A stretch of DNA of 64,000 nucleotides, taken from Streptomyces sp. P9-A2 (lineage in GTDB: Bacteria > Actinomycetota > Actinomycetes > Streptomycetales > Streptomycetaceae). The stretch spans positions 6,138,001 through 6,202,000 of the forward strand of contig NZ_JAZIFX010000001.1 of assembly GCF_036634175.1 (NCBI RefSeq), read 5' to 3'. The notes under the pieces were generated by a model. The model ran no database searches. It was not told where the DNA came from and was given only the letters and a program-made list of their open reading frames with translations. The translations under genes and the position numbers were made by a program. Of the stretch, positions 7,802 to 17,413 are shown piece by piece. The first letter of the stretch is position 1. Each line of letters opens with the position of its first letter.

Positions 7802-10800
7802 TCAGTCGCCCTCGACCAGGACGAGGGCGACGGTCTCGGTGGACAGACTGAAGCGCGCGTCCCGCTCCATCTGCGCCAGGAGGGCCTCCCGCCGCGTCTC
7901 CAGGTGCGTTGCCCGGCTCTCGTAGAGGCGCCGGATGGACGGGTGGCTCACCTCGTGGGCGAGACGACGGGACCGCGAGATTTTCACGTGGAAGGTGTCG
8001 CTCACCGTGGCTCGACGGCCTTCGGCCAGCCGCGCGTTCTCGGCCTCGTAGAGCCGCTTGGTCGTGCGCTCCTGCACGGCCGCGAGGGCCTGCACCTCCT
8101 CCAGGGCCTCGGTGAGCAACGCGTCGACAGCGGCGGGTAGCGACTTGTCGGCACTGGTGAGTTCACCGCGGGCGAGAGAGGTGAGCAGCGCGGTCCCGAC
8201 CTCGGGTACCTCCCGCATCGTCCGGATGTCGACCGCGGTGGTCCACAGCTCACGGCGCGAACGGGTGCCGTCCGTACGCGCCAGCCGGACTTCCACCAGA
8301 TAGCGGGAGCCGGGTGGCAGGCCGGGTAGCCGTGCCCGCCCGTAGCGCAGGAGCGGCTCGGGTTGCTGCTCGTACCACCACTGGGCGGTGCGCACCAGCG
8401 GATGGCGGACACTGAGCAACGGAACCCCGCTTGCCGACGAGGCGCTCGCGGTCAGGCAGAAGCGCGTCGGGGAGCCGCTCTTGAGTCTGGCCAGCAGATC
8501 GCCGCGAGGGTGGGGGAAGGCGCCCGTGTCCATCGCCTCGTACATCGTTTTGAGCAGGTCGCCGCTGCCTGCGACGTCCACCAGGTCGTCCTCGTGGGGG
8601 ACGTCACGCAGCAGTCCGTATCCGCTGTCGGTGAGGAAGCACTCGACGAGTCCGCGGATCTCCTGGGGGCCCAGATAGCGCCCCCTGCCCGGACTGGTTT
8701 CGTCGAATCCCTCGATGAGCAGGCCGTCCAGGCCGGTGAGAAGGGCCTGGGCCTTGTTCAGGCTCTCCAGGTCCTTCTCGCGATCCACCCGCGCGACCGC
8801 GATCCGGTCGACCTGGCGGCGCCGCTGCTCCGGGGAGAGGTGCGGGTCCAGGACGATGCGGTGCAACTCCTTGAGGCGCCCGCGCAGGATCGGTTCGAGT
8901 TCCCCGATGGAGTCCTGGAAGACCCCAATGCGCGAGTAGAGGCGCTGGAAGATGTCGGTCTCAATGGTGCCGGGAACCTGCATGTTGAAGATGAAGATCT
9001 TCTCGTGCTGCTGCCCGAACCGGTCGAGCCGCCCGATACGCTGCTCGACCCGCATCGGGTTCCAGGGCAGGTCGTAGTTGACCAGGACGTTGCAGAACTC
9101 GAAGTCCAGGCCCTCGCTGCCCACCTCACTCACCAGCAGCAGATCGAACGCGCCGGCGCGGAAGTCCTTCATGATGCGTTCCCGCTCGGCCGGCGGGATC
9201 TTCCCGTGCATGACCCGGACCTTGAACTCCGGTGTCAGCCTCTCCTCCAGGTACTCCAGGGTGCGGGTGAAGAAGGAAAAGACCATTGCCTGCCGCATGC
9301 CCTTGGTGCGGGCACCGCGCAGCATGTCCTTGAACCGCTCGAACTTGGTGTCCACGGGGAGTTCCCGCAGCAGGGGGCGCAGCATCGAGAGGTCGTCGGC
9401 CTGCTTCGCCAGCTCGTGGGCGAGACTCTCGGGCGAGGCGGCCGATCTCGTACGGTTGCCGTTCGGGGTGTCCTCGGAGTCGTCGACGACCTCCGAGTCG
9501 TAGAGGAGTTCCTCGGCGGTCTCCTCCTCGGCCGGCCGGGGCGAGAAACGCTCCCGCAGCCGCTGCTGCATGGCCGGGATACAGCTGGCCGCCTGCCGCA
9601 GCCACATCTGTGCGGCGAAGCCGGCGGCCATGCCGCTGCGAGCGGCGCGCTCAAGGCACCAGGCGTGCAGGCCGTCGTAGAACGCACGCTCCTGCGAGGT
9701 CCAGCGGACCGCGACGTCCTCGGCTTCCCGCAGGGCCTTGCGGTCCGGGGTGTCGGCCTTGCGCGTCCGGTTGACGACACCCGCGAGGGCGTTGAGTTCG
9801 GCGATACACCGCCGCGCCTCGGCGCGTTGCCGGGGGGACAGCGGCTCACCGGTGCTCAAGAGTTCCCGGAGACGCCGGAACTCCGGTCGTCGGGCGGTGA
9901 TCTTTCCGTACGTGGAGGTCTGGACTCGCATGAGCCGGGAGTGCAGGGCTCGAGCGCCGTCCGTGGTGTCCGCGCCGCCCTCGGCGATACCGACGGCCAC
10001 CGCGTTCAGGTGGCGGTTGGGCTCGAGCTGGTTCTCGAAGACCTTGGGTTCCGGGAAGGACGCCTCGTCGAGAAGGTGAACGAGGTTGTAGAGGTCCTGG
10101 TTGCCGAGGTTGAGGGGAGTGGCAGAGAGGAAGATCAGCGCGTCGGCCCAGTCGGCGAGCAGGGCCGCCGCGGCGTGGCTCCGACTGCTCGCGTTGCGCA
10201 GATAGTGCGCCTCGTCCACGATCACAAGGTCGAACCGGGGCTGGAGCTCGGCGAGTTCATCGAGCTGCCCGGCCCGCCGAAGCCGTTCCAGAGACACCAC
10301 TCCGGCGAACGGCTCACTGGTGTCCCCGCTGCGGAACAGCTCCACCAACTTCGTCATGCCCTCTTTGTCGAGGACGCACAGATCCCGGTCGAAGCGGTCG
10401 CGCATCTCGTTCTGCCACTTGGTGACAAGGGCGGCAGGGCACACGACGAGCCCTCGGAAGTGGGTGCCACCGCGCCGTCCCGAGGGACGCCGCAGGTGGG
10501 TGCGCTGCTCCAGTTCGTTCCAGATCAAGCCGGCTTCGATGGTTTTACCGAGACCGACTTCATCCGCGATCAGCAACCGCTGGCGATCCGAACTCATCAG
10601 CTTGAGCACGGGACGGAACTGGTAGGGCCGGAAAATTGTGCGGCTCGACTGGTACGAGTACACGACATCGGTGAGGGGCGTGCTCAGCTTGGCGAGGGTG
10701 AGCGCGAGTGCGGTCCGGTCGGCGGGAGTGGGCGGACGGAGAATCCAGTCCTCGGGGTCGTCCGAACTGGGCGGAAGCGCCTCAAGATCCTCCTCGAAGG

Positions 10801-11395
10801 CCATACGGGAGCGTCCGCCGCTCGCGTCCTGCAATCTGTACTGGACGCCTCCGTCCCGCGTCGGCGTCGCCTTGATCACGGTGAAGGTCTCCCGCCTGCC
10901 CGCAAGACGGACGAGGTCGCCACGGACGAACGCGGGTGTGACCTCTTCGGGGACAGCGGCGCACCAATCCCTGTACTGAACGAGGGCCTGGTGAAGCAGA
11001 TGACCGTCGTCTATGTCACGGAGGCGCTTCCGCTGAGGGGCAACGGCATCTCCACCGTTGCTCAACGCGAACCCGACGAAGATCCGGCTGGCCCGCGATT
11101 CGAAGAGGTAGATGCCGTCGGGCAGCTTGTTTTGGGTATCGCTGCCATGTGCTTGCGGCACGGGATGCTGTCGTGCCGCGGGCACCGGGATTCGTTCGGA
11201 GCATTCCGGGCTGTCGTAGAAGAAGTGTTGCGCTTCGCTGAGCGCCTCCAGAGCCGTTGCTCCGGTCGGCTCACTCCAGGGGATGTACTGCAGCCGGAGC
11301 CGGTCGTCATCGAGTGACACAGTTGCTGCTGCAGAGCGCTTCTCGCTCTCTGATGCCGCTTTCTCCCTCACTTCATCCCCCTGTCCTATGGACAC
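7802..11395 (-). CDS. RapA/HepA-type SNF2 helicase
   Basis: A 1197-aa superfamily-2 ATPase. Motif I is ADEVGLGKTIEAGLIWNE (~277), motif II VDEAHYLRN (~392), motif III FLSATPLNLGNQDLYN, and the helicase C domain has VSEVGSEGLDFEFC (~757) with the arginine-finger region EQRIGRLDRFGQ. The NLGNQDLYNLVHLLD stretch is typical of RapA/HepA and of DISARM-type SNF2 enzymes. The N-terminal ~240 residues are family-specific, with a small beta-barrel-like part (FVRGDLVRLAGRRETFTV); the C-terminal ~350 residues are unrecognised. It probably remodels nucleoprotein or translocates on double-stranded DNA. It converges on the Hsp70-like gene with a 73-bp gap. Confidence 0.9.
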   Translation of the reverse strand: MSIGQGDEVREKAASESEKRSAAATVSLDDDRLRLQYIPWSEPTGATALEALSEAQHFFYDSPECSERIPVPAARQHPVPQAHGSDTQNKLPDGIYLFESRASRIFVGFALSNGGDAVAPQRKRLRDIDDGHLLHQALVQYRDWCAAVPEEVTPAFVRGDLVRLAGRRETFTVIKATPTRDGGVQYRLQDASGGRSRMAFEEDLEALPPSSDDPEDWILRPPTPADRTALALTLAKLSTPLTDVVYSYQSSRTIFRPYQFRPVLKLMSSDRQRLLIADEVGLGKTIEAGLIWNELEQRTHLRRPSGRRGGTHFRGLVVCPAALVTKWQNEMRDRFDRDLCVLDKEGMTKLVELFRSGDTSEPFAGVVSLERLRRAGQLDELAELQPRFDLVIVDEAHYLRNASSRSHAAAALLADWADALIFLSATPLNLGNQDLYNLVHLLDEASFPEPKVFENQLEPNRHLNAVAVGIAEGGADTTDGARALHSRLMRVQTSTYGKITARRPEFRRLRELLSTGEPLSPRQRAEARRCIAELNALAGVVNRTRKADTPDRKALREAEDVAVRWTSQERAFYDGLHAWCLERAARSGMAAGFAAQMWLRQAASCIPAMQQRLRERFSPRPAEEETAEELLYDSEVVDDSEDTPNGNRTRSAASPESLAHELAKQADDLSMLRPLLRELPVDTKFERFKDMLRGARTKGMRQAMVFSFFTRTLEYLEERLTPEFKVRVMHGKIPPAERERIMKDFRAGAFDLLLVSEVGSEGLDFEFCNVLVNYDLPWNPMRVEQRIGRLDRFGQQHEKIFIFNMQVPGTIETDIFQRLYSRIGVFQDSIGELEPILRGRLKELHRIVLDPHLSPEQRRRQVDRIAVARVDREKDLESLNKAQALLTGLDGLLIEGFDETSPGRGRYLGPQEIRGLVECFLTDSGYGLLRDVPHEDDLVDVAGSGDLLKTMYEAMDTGAFPHPRGDLLARLKSGSPTRFCLTASASSASGVPLLSVRHPLVRTAQWWYEQQPEPLLRYGRARLPGLPPGSRYLVEVRLARTDGTRSRRELWTTAVDIRTMREVPEVGTALLTSLARGELTSADKSLPAAVDALLTEALEEVQALAAVQERTTKRLYEAENARLAEGRRATVSDTFHVKISRSRRLAHEVSHPSIRRLYESRATHLETRREALLAQMERDARFSLSTETVALVLVEGD

Positions 11396-11659
11396 TGTGC
11401 CCAGGCACTCAGCGGATCATCTCCCGCCGCCTCGAAGGGGCCAGTGCGACCAGAGCCGTCAAATCGGCCAACAAGGGATGGAAATGATCTGCTGCTGGGC
11501 TGTTGCGTGGCGCCGAAACCTTCTCATGGGAGCCGGTTTGGCCCGAGTAAGACTACTTGGCGGCACTCGGTGGCCACGTGTCCCCTCTGTGAATGCCACC
11601 GGCGCTTGTCGTCCACTGCCTCAGGTCTGGAGGCGTCCTGGCGCGGTTCCGAGGGGTCG
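11396..11659. other. Intergenic region behind the SNF2 gene
   Basis: About 260 bases between the start of the leftward helicase gene and the stop of the leftward VOC gene. The helicase promoter must lie here. I see no gene, RNA or clear hairpin. Confidence 0.5.
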
Positions 11660-12460
11660 TCACAGGCCCTGCAGCAGCGAGAACCGCGCCCCCTCCGGGT
11701 CCGTCGCCGTCGCGATCCGGCCGTGGGCGCTGTCGTGGGGCCGCTTGAGGATCTGGCCGCCCAGGTGCGGGACGTGGTCCACCGTGTCGTCGACGTCGGC
11801 CACGCTGAAGTACGTCGTCCAGTGCGGTCCGTGTTCCCTCAGGAGGCCGTTGCCCACGCCGTGGATCCCGGCCACGGGCCGGCCCTCCACGCTCAGGGTC
11901 ACGTGGTCGATGTCGGTGGAGACCTCGGGTCGCACGGTGTGGCCGAACACCGTCGCGTAGAACTTGGCCACGCGTTCCGACTCGAAGGTCGTCAGTTCGT
12001 TCCAGGCGGGTGCGCCGGGAGCCCCGGTGACCGCCTGGCCCAGGTGCGCGGACGCCTGCCAGATACCGAAGACGGCGCCCGAGGGGTCGGAGCCGATCGC
12101 CAGCCGCCCGGCCTCGGCGAGGTCCAGCGGGCCGACGCCGATGGTGCCGCCGCACGCTCGCACCGTTTCCGCGGTGCGGTCCACGTCCACCGAGGCGAAG
12201 TAGGGCGTCCAGGCCACGGGGAGATCCAGATCCGGCGACAGCATCCCGATGCCGGCCACCTCGCAGCCGTCGAGCAGGGCCCGCGCGTAGGGGCCGAGTT
12301 GCTGTGGGCCGGGCCGGAACTCCCAGCCGAACAGCGCTTCGTAGAAGCTCCGGGCCCGGTCCGCTCCATGCACCATGAGACTCACCCAGCAGGGTGTACC
12401 GGGTGTGTACCGAACGGGTGCTGCACCGTCTCGGCGGGCGGACTCCCGTGCGTCGGTCAT
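11660..12460 (-). CDS. VOC-family protein with two glyoxalase-like domains
   Basis: A 266-aa protein with two consecutive VOC (glyoxalase/bleomycin-resistance) modules. The first begins near CWVSLMVHGADRARSFYEAL and the second near WNELTTFESERVAKFYATVF, each closed by a beta-strand Gly-Pro/Glu pattern (SDPSGAVFGIWQA and TDPEGARFSLLQ). Such two-module proteins are common in Streptomyces and often lack known substrates. Hydroxylase or lyase activity cannot be assigned. The start MTDARES at 12460 gives a standard N-terminus; the frame stays open far upstream but that part is low-complexity arginine-rich and looks non-coding. Confidence 0.85.
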   Translation of the reverse strand: MTDARESARRDGAAPVRYTPGTPCWVSLMVHGADRARSFYEALFGWEFRPGPQQLGPYARALLDGCEVAGIGMLSPDLDLPVAWTPYFASVDVDRTAETVRACGGTIGVGPLDLAEAGRLAIGSDPSGAVFGIWQASAHLGQAVTGAPGAPAWNELTTFESERVAKFYATVFGHTVRPEVSTDIDHVTLSVEGRPVAGIHGVGNGLLREHGPHWTTYFSVADVDDTVDHVPHLGGQILKRPHDSAHGRIATATDPEGARFSLLQGL

Positions 12461-12790
12461 CGTCACTCTCTTCTCGGCCGCCCTGGCGGTGGCCGTGTTC
12501 TTCTCGACCCGGGCGAGGGACGCGTCGCGCCGCTCTGTGGATTCGTCCCCGTGCCGGCACTGGCATCGGCCACGGCGTCGCGTGCTCCGGGCCCGCCCCG
12601 TACGGCGGTTCCTGTCTCCGGAGGATGCCCGATGTGCGGGCCCCCGTCCTTTTCGGCACGCTTGCCGGAGGATGTCGATCGGTAGTACAGCATGTGCCCG
12701 ATCCCATACGCCTCGTGATCGGGTCTGCCCGGCCGAGCAGAGTAGCCGGACCTGGGCGGGACGGCCACCCCGTACGTCAGGATGGTTCCC

Positions 12791-13642
12791 ATGAACGCCA
12801 TCATCTCCACATCCGGACTCGCCGCCGAACTGGCGGGCGGCGACCCGCCGGTGCTGCTCGACGTCCGCTGGCGGTTGAGCACGGCGGCGACGGCCGGCGA
12901 GCCGCCGTTCGACGGCCGGGCCGCCTACCGCGAGGGGCACCTTCCCGGTGCCGTATTCGTCGACCTGGACAGCGAGTTGGCCGCAGTATCGACCGGGCGG
13001 GGGCGCCATCCGCTGCCCGATCCGGAGGAGTTCGGTGCGGCGATGCGCCGGGCGGGCGTGTCGTCGGGCGTGCCGGTGGTCGTGTACGACGGCGGGACGG
13101 GCTGGGCGGCCGCCCGCGCGTGGTGGCTGCTGCGGTGGGCGGGTCACCCGGACGTGCGGGTCCTCGACGGCGGGTTGCCGTCCTGGGACGGTCCGCTCGA
13201 GACCGCGCTGCCGGAGCCGGCCGAGGGCGACTTCGTGCCCGTATGGGGGGCGGCCGGGCTGCTCGACGCCGACGGAGCGGGGGAGCTGGCCCGGTCCGGG
13301 CTGTTGCTGGACGCCCGCGCGGGAGAGCGCTACCGGGGCGAGGTCGAGCCGATCGACCCGGTCGGCGGCCACATCCCGGGCGCGGTCTCGGCGCCCACCA
13401 CCGAGAACGTCGGCCCGGACGGACGCTTCCTGCCCGCCGGGGAACTGGCCACGCGGTTCCGGGAGTTGGGCGTGTCCATGGACAAGCGGGTCGGTGTGTA
13501 CTGCGGTTCGGGGGTCTCCGCGGCGCACGAGGTGCTGGCGCTCGCGGTGGCGGGCATCCCGGCGGAGCTGTACGTCGGCTCCTGGTCGGAGTGGTCGTCG
13601 GACCCGGAGCGGCCGGTCGCGGTCGGACCGGACCCGCAGTAA
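12791..13642 (+). CDS. Two-domain rhodanese (3-mercaptopyruvate/thiosulfate sulfurtransferase)
   Basis: A 283-aa protein with two rhodanese domains. The catalytic loop YCGSGVSAAHE, with Cys near residue 237, resembles the CG(S/T)GVT loop of 3-mercaptopyruvate sulfurtransferases rather than the CRKG loop of thiosulfate enzymes. N-terminal domain landmarks are LLDVRW and YREGHLPGAVFVDLD. The enzyme transfers sulfane sulfur to cyanide or thiols in the cytoplasm. An ATG at 12782 is in frame, but the ATG at 12791 has AGGA eight bases before it and is preferred. It stands next to sepH as in other Streptomyces. Confidence 0.88.
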   Translation: MNAIISTSGLAAELAGGDPPVLLDVRWRLSTAATAGEPPFDGRAAYREGHLPGAVFVDLDSELAAVSTGRGRHPLPDPEEFGAAMRRAGVSSGVPVVVYDGGTGWAAARAWWLLRWAGHPDVRVLDGGLPSWDGPLETALPEPAEGDFVPVWGAAGLLDADGAGELARSGLLLDARAGERYRGEVEPIDPVGGHIPGAVSAPTTENVGPDGRFLPAGELATRFRELGVSMDKRVGVYCGSGVSAAHEVLALAVAGIPAELYVGSWSEWSSDPERPVAVGPDPQ

Positions 13643-13736
13643 GCCGGAAGGGTGAAAGGGGCACTCGCGCATGACGAGCGCCCCTTTCATGGCAGCTCAG
13701 GCCGGTTCGTCCGATGCGGTGGCCGCTCCCGCGGGG

Positions 13737-14777
13737 TCACTCCTGCTTCTTGCGCCGGGTCCCGAACACGATCTCGTCCCAGCTCGGCACCGCCGCGCGG
13801 CGGCCCGGACGCACCCCGTCCGCCTCCGCCTGACGGTCCGTGGAGCCGACGAGACGGTCCCGGTGACTGGTGACGGCGCGGGGCATCAGGACATCGGCGT
13901 AGGCGGAACCGGCCGAGGCCGCGGGAGCCGGCGGCTCCTCCGCCTCGGGTTCGCCGTCCGGCTCCTCGGCGGCCGGCTCGGGGGCCCGCTCGGGAACCAC
14001 CAGGTCGCCCCGGAAGCTCGGCACCGCCTCCAGCAGACTGGTGAGCGAGTCCCGCTCACCGCCGGCCGTGGCCACCAACTCCTCATCGGGTTCGAAGTCC
14101 TGACCCGGTGGCAGGCTCTGTCGCTCACGGTCACCCGGACGGTCGCGGGGCAGCCGGGCGATGCGCGGCACGAACGGGAAGCTGGGCTCGGGCGTCGCGG
14201 CGAGATCGTCGGACTCGCCGATCAGTGAGCGCGCCTCGTCGTCGACGGCCTGGACGAGCCGCCGGGGCGGGTCGTACGTCCAGCTGGCCGAGTGCGGTTC
14301 ACCCGCGACCCGGTAGACCAGCAGTACTTCCCAGGTACCGTCGTCGCGGCGCCAGGAGTCCCACTGCACGGTGTCCTTCTCCGCGCCGCGCAGCGTCAGC
14401 CGTTCCTGCACGGCCTCGCCCAGCGGCGGACCGGAGTTCTCGCCGGGGCGGCGGACGGGGGTCTTGCGGGCACGTTCCGCCATGAAGGCGCGCTCGGCGA
14501 GGACGGGGCCCTCGAAGCGGCGGACGCGGTCCACGGGGATGCCGGCCATCTGGGCGACCTCTTCCGCGGTCGCACCGGCTCGTATGCGTGCCTGGATGTC
14601 GCGGGGGCGGAGATGGCTCTCCACCTCGATCTCGATCTGGCCGAGGCGGGGACGGTCGCCGCGCACCGCGGCGCGCAGGCGTTCGTCGATCGGAAGCATG
14701 TACTCCGTGCTGTCCGCAGCCTTCAGCACCAACCGTGTGCCGTCATTCGAGACGGCCACGACACGCAGTTCGGGCAT
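13737..14777 (-). CDS. sepH: Septation protein SepH (DUF3071)
   Basis: A 346-aa protein starting MPELRVVAVSNDGT. It has the conserved N-terminal DUF3071 domain with a helix-turn-helix-like segment (AGATAEEVAQMAGIPVDRVRR) and WDSWRRDDGTWEVLL further on. The acidic/proline-rich disordered C-terminus ends in RRKKQE. SepH directly stimulates FtsZ assembly during sporulation septation in Streptomyces (established knowledge). The start at 14777 has GGGAGGT just upstream; a longer frame to 14864 has no ribosome site. It lies convergent to the sulfurtransferase. Confidence 0.93.
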   Translation of the reverse strand: MPELRVVAVSNDGTRLVLKAADSTEYMLPIDERLRAAVRGDRPRLGQIEIEVESHLRPRDIQARIRAGATAEEVAQMAGIPVDRVRRFEGPVLAERAFMAERARKTPVRRPGENSGPPLGEAVQERLTLRGAEKDTVQWDSWRRDDGTWEVLLVYRVAGEPHSASWTYDPPRRLVQAVDDEARSLIGESDDLAATPEPSFPFVPRIARLPRDRPGDRERQSLPPGQDFEPDEELVATAGGERDSLTSLLEAVPSFRGDLVVPERAPEPAAEEPDGEPEAEEPPAPAASAGSAYADVLMPRAVTSHRDRLVGSTDRQAEADGVRPGRRAAVPSWDEIVFGTRRKKQE

Positions 14778-15258
14778 GGGGACCTCCCGGGTGGTGCCTG
14801 CCGACGTCACGTGCGTCGCTGCTTCCGCTAGTCGAGTGTGACCTGCCCGGGTGCAGCCTGCCACAACCTTGCCGAGTTGCCCGGCGTGTCGGGCGTGGGC
14901 CCCGGCTCGCCGTTATGGCACGGTTACTTATTCGCAACGCTGAGTGAGCAGCTGCGTCACCCTGTGCAACTGGCCCCCTCCCTGACGGTCCTCAAGGGAC
15001 TCGAGCACCCTGACGGGCGGCCGGACCCAGGGCTCGCAACAGTACTCCATTCGGGCCAAGTGCGCGGATCGGCGCGCTGTCCCGACTTTCCGCAAGGGGC
15101 GCTACTTGGCCGCGCCGGCCCGGATCCGCCGAATCCGGGCGTGGGGAACCTCACGCAATCACCAGAAATGGAACTAATGGTTTCGGTCGGGCGTCCACTT
15201 GTCGTGCAGTTGATCGTTCGTGTGCGGGAATGTGCGGGAAGGCAGGCAAGATCCAGGA
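14778..15258. other. Divergent intergenic region, sepH / serine-glycine-rich membrane gene
   Basis: About 480 bases with no convincing ORF. It must hold the sepH promoter on the left. A short tandem repeat of GTGCGGGAA occurs at about 15221-15240, just before the rightward gene. No RNA gene or strong hairpin seen. Confidence 0.5.
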
Positions 15259-16161
15259 ATGCGTGAAAGGCCGGTTGTCGCGGGTGAGCACGGTGGAACG
15301 GAGGAGGGGAAGCGCGCGCGGATCGATCTGAGCGTGCCGCAGGTCGCGGGCAGCGGGGTGGCCGCGGTGCTGGGCGCTCAGCTCGCCTCGTCCTTCGGCG
15401 TCTACGGGACGATCATCGGCGCCGGAGTCATGAGCATCGTCGCCACCTGCGGCGGAACGGTCTTCCAGCACTTCTTCAAGCGCACCGGTGAGCAGCTCCG
15501 GGTGGCCGCCACGGCACCGGGCCGGGCGTCCGCGGCACCGGCCGGGAGGCAGCCCGCGCGGGCGCCGGGCGAGTTCACCGAGGGCACCGTGTACCGGGGC
15601 CGGGCCAGGGGAGTGCGGCAGGGCTGGAAGCGGACCGTGGTCGCGGCCGCGCTGGTGTTCGGGGTCACGATGGCCGGAATAACCGTCTACGAACTCGCCT
15701 CGGGCCAGAGCCTCAGCGGCGCACCGAACACCACCGTCGGCAACGCGGTCACCGGTGAGAACACGTCCGGCTCCGGTGACTCGTCCGGCTCCGGCGGTTC
15801 GTCCGGCTCCGGCGGTTCGTCCGGCTCCGGCGGTCCGGACGAGCAGGGCTCCGGTACCTCCGGCGACTCGGGGACGCCGGACGACTCCGGCACCTCGGAG
15901 GACTCCGGTGACTCGGGCGGGGACGGACCGGTCCCCGCGCCCTCCGCGACGCCTCGGGGCGAGGGTGCGGCCACCGGCTCCGGCGGCGGCGCGCCGGACG
16001 GCGGGGACCCGCCGGCGGGCACCCCGGACGGCACCGGGAACCAGGACTCCGACGGCACCGCGAGCCCGGAACCGGACGCGTCCGCTACGTCCCCAGGACC
16101 CTCCGCAGATAGTCGTTCCGGAACAGGCGTTCCGGATCGAGGCGATCCCGCAGTGCCGTGA
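15259..16161 (+). CDS. Membrane protein with Ser/Gly/Asp-rich extracytoplasmic tail
   Basis: A 300-aa protein of unknown function. Two hydrophobic stretches are visible: residues ~32-65 (VAAVLGAQLASSF and IIGAGVMSIVATCGG) and ~130-150 (VVAAALVFGVTMAGITVY). After the second, ~150 residues are almost only Gly, Ser, Asp, Pro and Thr, with GSGGSS repeats, as in wall-spanning linkers. Start chosen at ATG 15259 after CAGGA; the listed frame opens earlier. Its 3' end overlaps the leftward lactone oxidase gene by 77 bases, a tail-to-tail overlap that may make the two transcripts interfere. Confidence 0.75.
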   Translation: MRERPVVAGEHGGTEEGKRARIDLSVPQVAGSGVAAVLGAQLASSFGVYGTIIGAGVMSIVATCGGTVFQHFFKRTGEQLRVAATAPGRASAAPAGRQPARAPGEFTEGTVYRGRARGVRQGWKRTVVAAALVFGVTMAGITVYELASGQSLSGAPNTTVGNAVTGENTSGSGDSSGSGGSSGSGGSSGSGGPDEQGSGTSGDSGTPDDSGTSEDSGDSGGDGPVPAPSATPRGEGAATGSGGGAPDGGDPPAGTPDGTGNQDSDGTASPEPDASATSPGPSADSRSGTGVPDRGDPAVP

Positions 16162-17413
16162 ACTCGGCGAAACGCGGATACACCCGGGAGAAGTACTCGG
16201 CGTCCTGGGTGTTGATCTTCCCCCAGTGGGGCCGGCCCTCGTGGGCGGTGAAGATGCGCTCCGCCGCCGTGAAGTACCCCTGATAGGGGGTCCCCCGGAA
16301 CATGTGGACCGCGATGTACGCGGTGTCGCGGCCGGAGGCCGTGGACAGGGTGATGTCGTCGGCCGGGGCCGTGCGCACCTCGACGGGAAAGCTGACCCGC
16401 AGGGGGGAGCGGTCGACCATGGCTTTCAGTTCACGCAGCGTGTCCACCAGGGCCTCGCGCGGCACCGCGTACTCCATCTCCACGAAGCGCACCCGGCGCG
16501 GCGATGTGAACACCTTGTACGGGAGGTCGGTGTAGGTCCGCGCGGACAGGGCCCTGCTGGAGACGCGCGCGATGGCGGGGACGGTCGCGGGCACCGCGCG
16601 GCCGACCCAGTTCGCCGCCTGGAAGACGCCGTTGGAGAGGAACTCGTCGTCGATCCAGCCCCGGACGGGATGCACCGGCCGTTCCGGCCCGGCGCTGCGG
16701 TTGTTCCGTTTGGTGTTGGTGCTCCCGGTGTGCGGGAACCAGTAGAACTCGAAGTGCTCGTTCTCGGCGTGCAGTTCGTCGAACTCGGCGAGCACCCGGT
16801 CCAGGGGCATCGGCTCCTCGCGGGCCGTGAGCAGGAAGACCGGCTCGACCGCGAAGGTGATCGCGGAGACGATACCGAGGGCGCCGAGACCGATCCGGGC
16901 GGCGGCGAAGACCGCGCGCTCCTCGGCGGTCCCCTCCTCCGAGCAGGTGAGCACCGAACCGTCGGCGGTGACCAGCTCCAGACCCCGGATCTGCGCGGCG
17001 AGGGAGGCCGAGTCGCGGCCGGTCCCGTGGGTGCCGGTGCTGGTGGCCCCGGAGACGGTCTGCTCCATGATGTCGCCCATGTTGGTGAGCGACAGCCCTT
17101 CCCGCGCGAGAGCCGTGTTGAGCCGTTTGAGCGAAGTGCCGGCCCCGACCGTGACGGTGCCGGCCGCGCGGTCGATGTCACGGATGCCCGCCAGCAGATG
17201 AGGGCGGATCTGCACGCCGTCGGTGGCCGCGATCGAGGTGAAGGAGTGCCCGGTGCCCACCGCCTTCACCGGGAGGCCGTCCTCCGCGGCACGGCGTACG
17301 GCCGCCGCCAGTTCGTCGACGGAGGCCGGCGTGACCTCCCGCGCGGGGCGGGCGAGGACGGTACCTCCCCAGTTACGCCATGTTCCGTTCCTCGTGCTCG
17401 CCGTGCTGCCCAA
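16085..17413 (-). CDS. FAD-linked D-arabinono-1,4-lactone oxidase family protein
   Basis: A 442-aa member of the vanillyl-alcohol/aldonolactone oxidase family. The FAD-binding PP-loop region is AVGTGHSFTSIAATDG with GHS near residue 55, followed by VGAGTSLKRLN and TSTGTHGTG. The C-terminal ALO domain ends with HWGKINTQDAEYFSRVYP and LDPERLFRNDYLRRVLG, close to the usual family signature. Substrate is probably an aldonolactone or sugar acid. The start is uncertain: the frame opens with TTG at 17413, 40 bases inside the upstream MFS gene, so translation is likely coupled to it. Confidence 0.85.
   Translation of the reverse strand: MGSTASTRNGTWRNWGGTVLARPAREVTPASVDELAAAVRRAAEDGLPVKAVGTGHSFTSIAATDGVQIRPHLLAGIRDIDRAAGTVTVGAGTSLKRLNTALAREGLSLTNMGDIMEQTVSGATSTGTHGTGRDSASLAAQIRGLELVTADGSVLTCSEEGTAEERAVFAAARIGLGALGIVSAITFAVEPVFLLTAREEPMPLDRVLAEFDELHAENEHFEFYWFPHTGSTNTKRNNRSAGPERPVHPVRGWIDDEFLSNGVFQAANWVGRAVPATVPAIARVSSRALSARTYTDLPYKVFTSPRRVRFVEMEYAVPREALVDTLRELKAMVDRSPLRVSFPVEVRTAPADDITLSTASGRDTAYIAVHMFRGTPYQGYFTAAERIFTAHEGRPHWGKINTQDAEYFSRVYPRFAEFTALRDRLDPERLFRNDYLRRVLGT

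Noticed and set aside
8363..11317. 984-aa open frame antisense to the SNF2 helicase gene
   Set aside because: It is the complement of a gene with all helicase motifs; long antisense frames are expected at this GC content and the translation shows no domain.
11660..13690. 676-aa leftward protein joining the VOC domain to an upstream part
   Set aside because: The upstream part is antisense to the sulfurtransferase gene and arginine-rich; MTDARES at 12460 is a better start.
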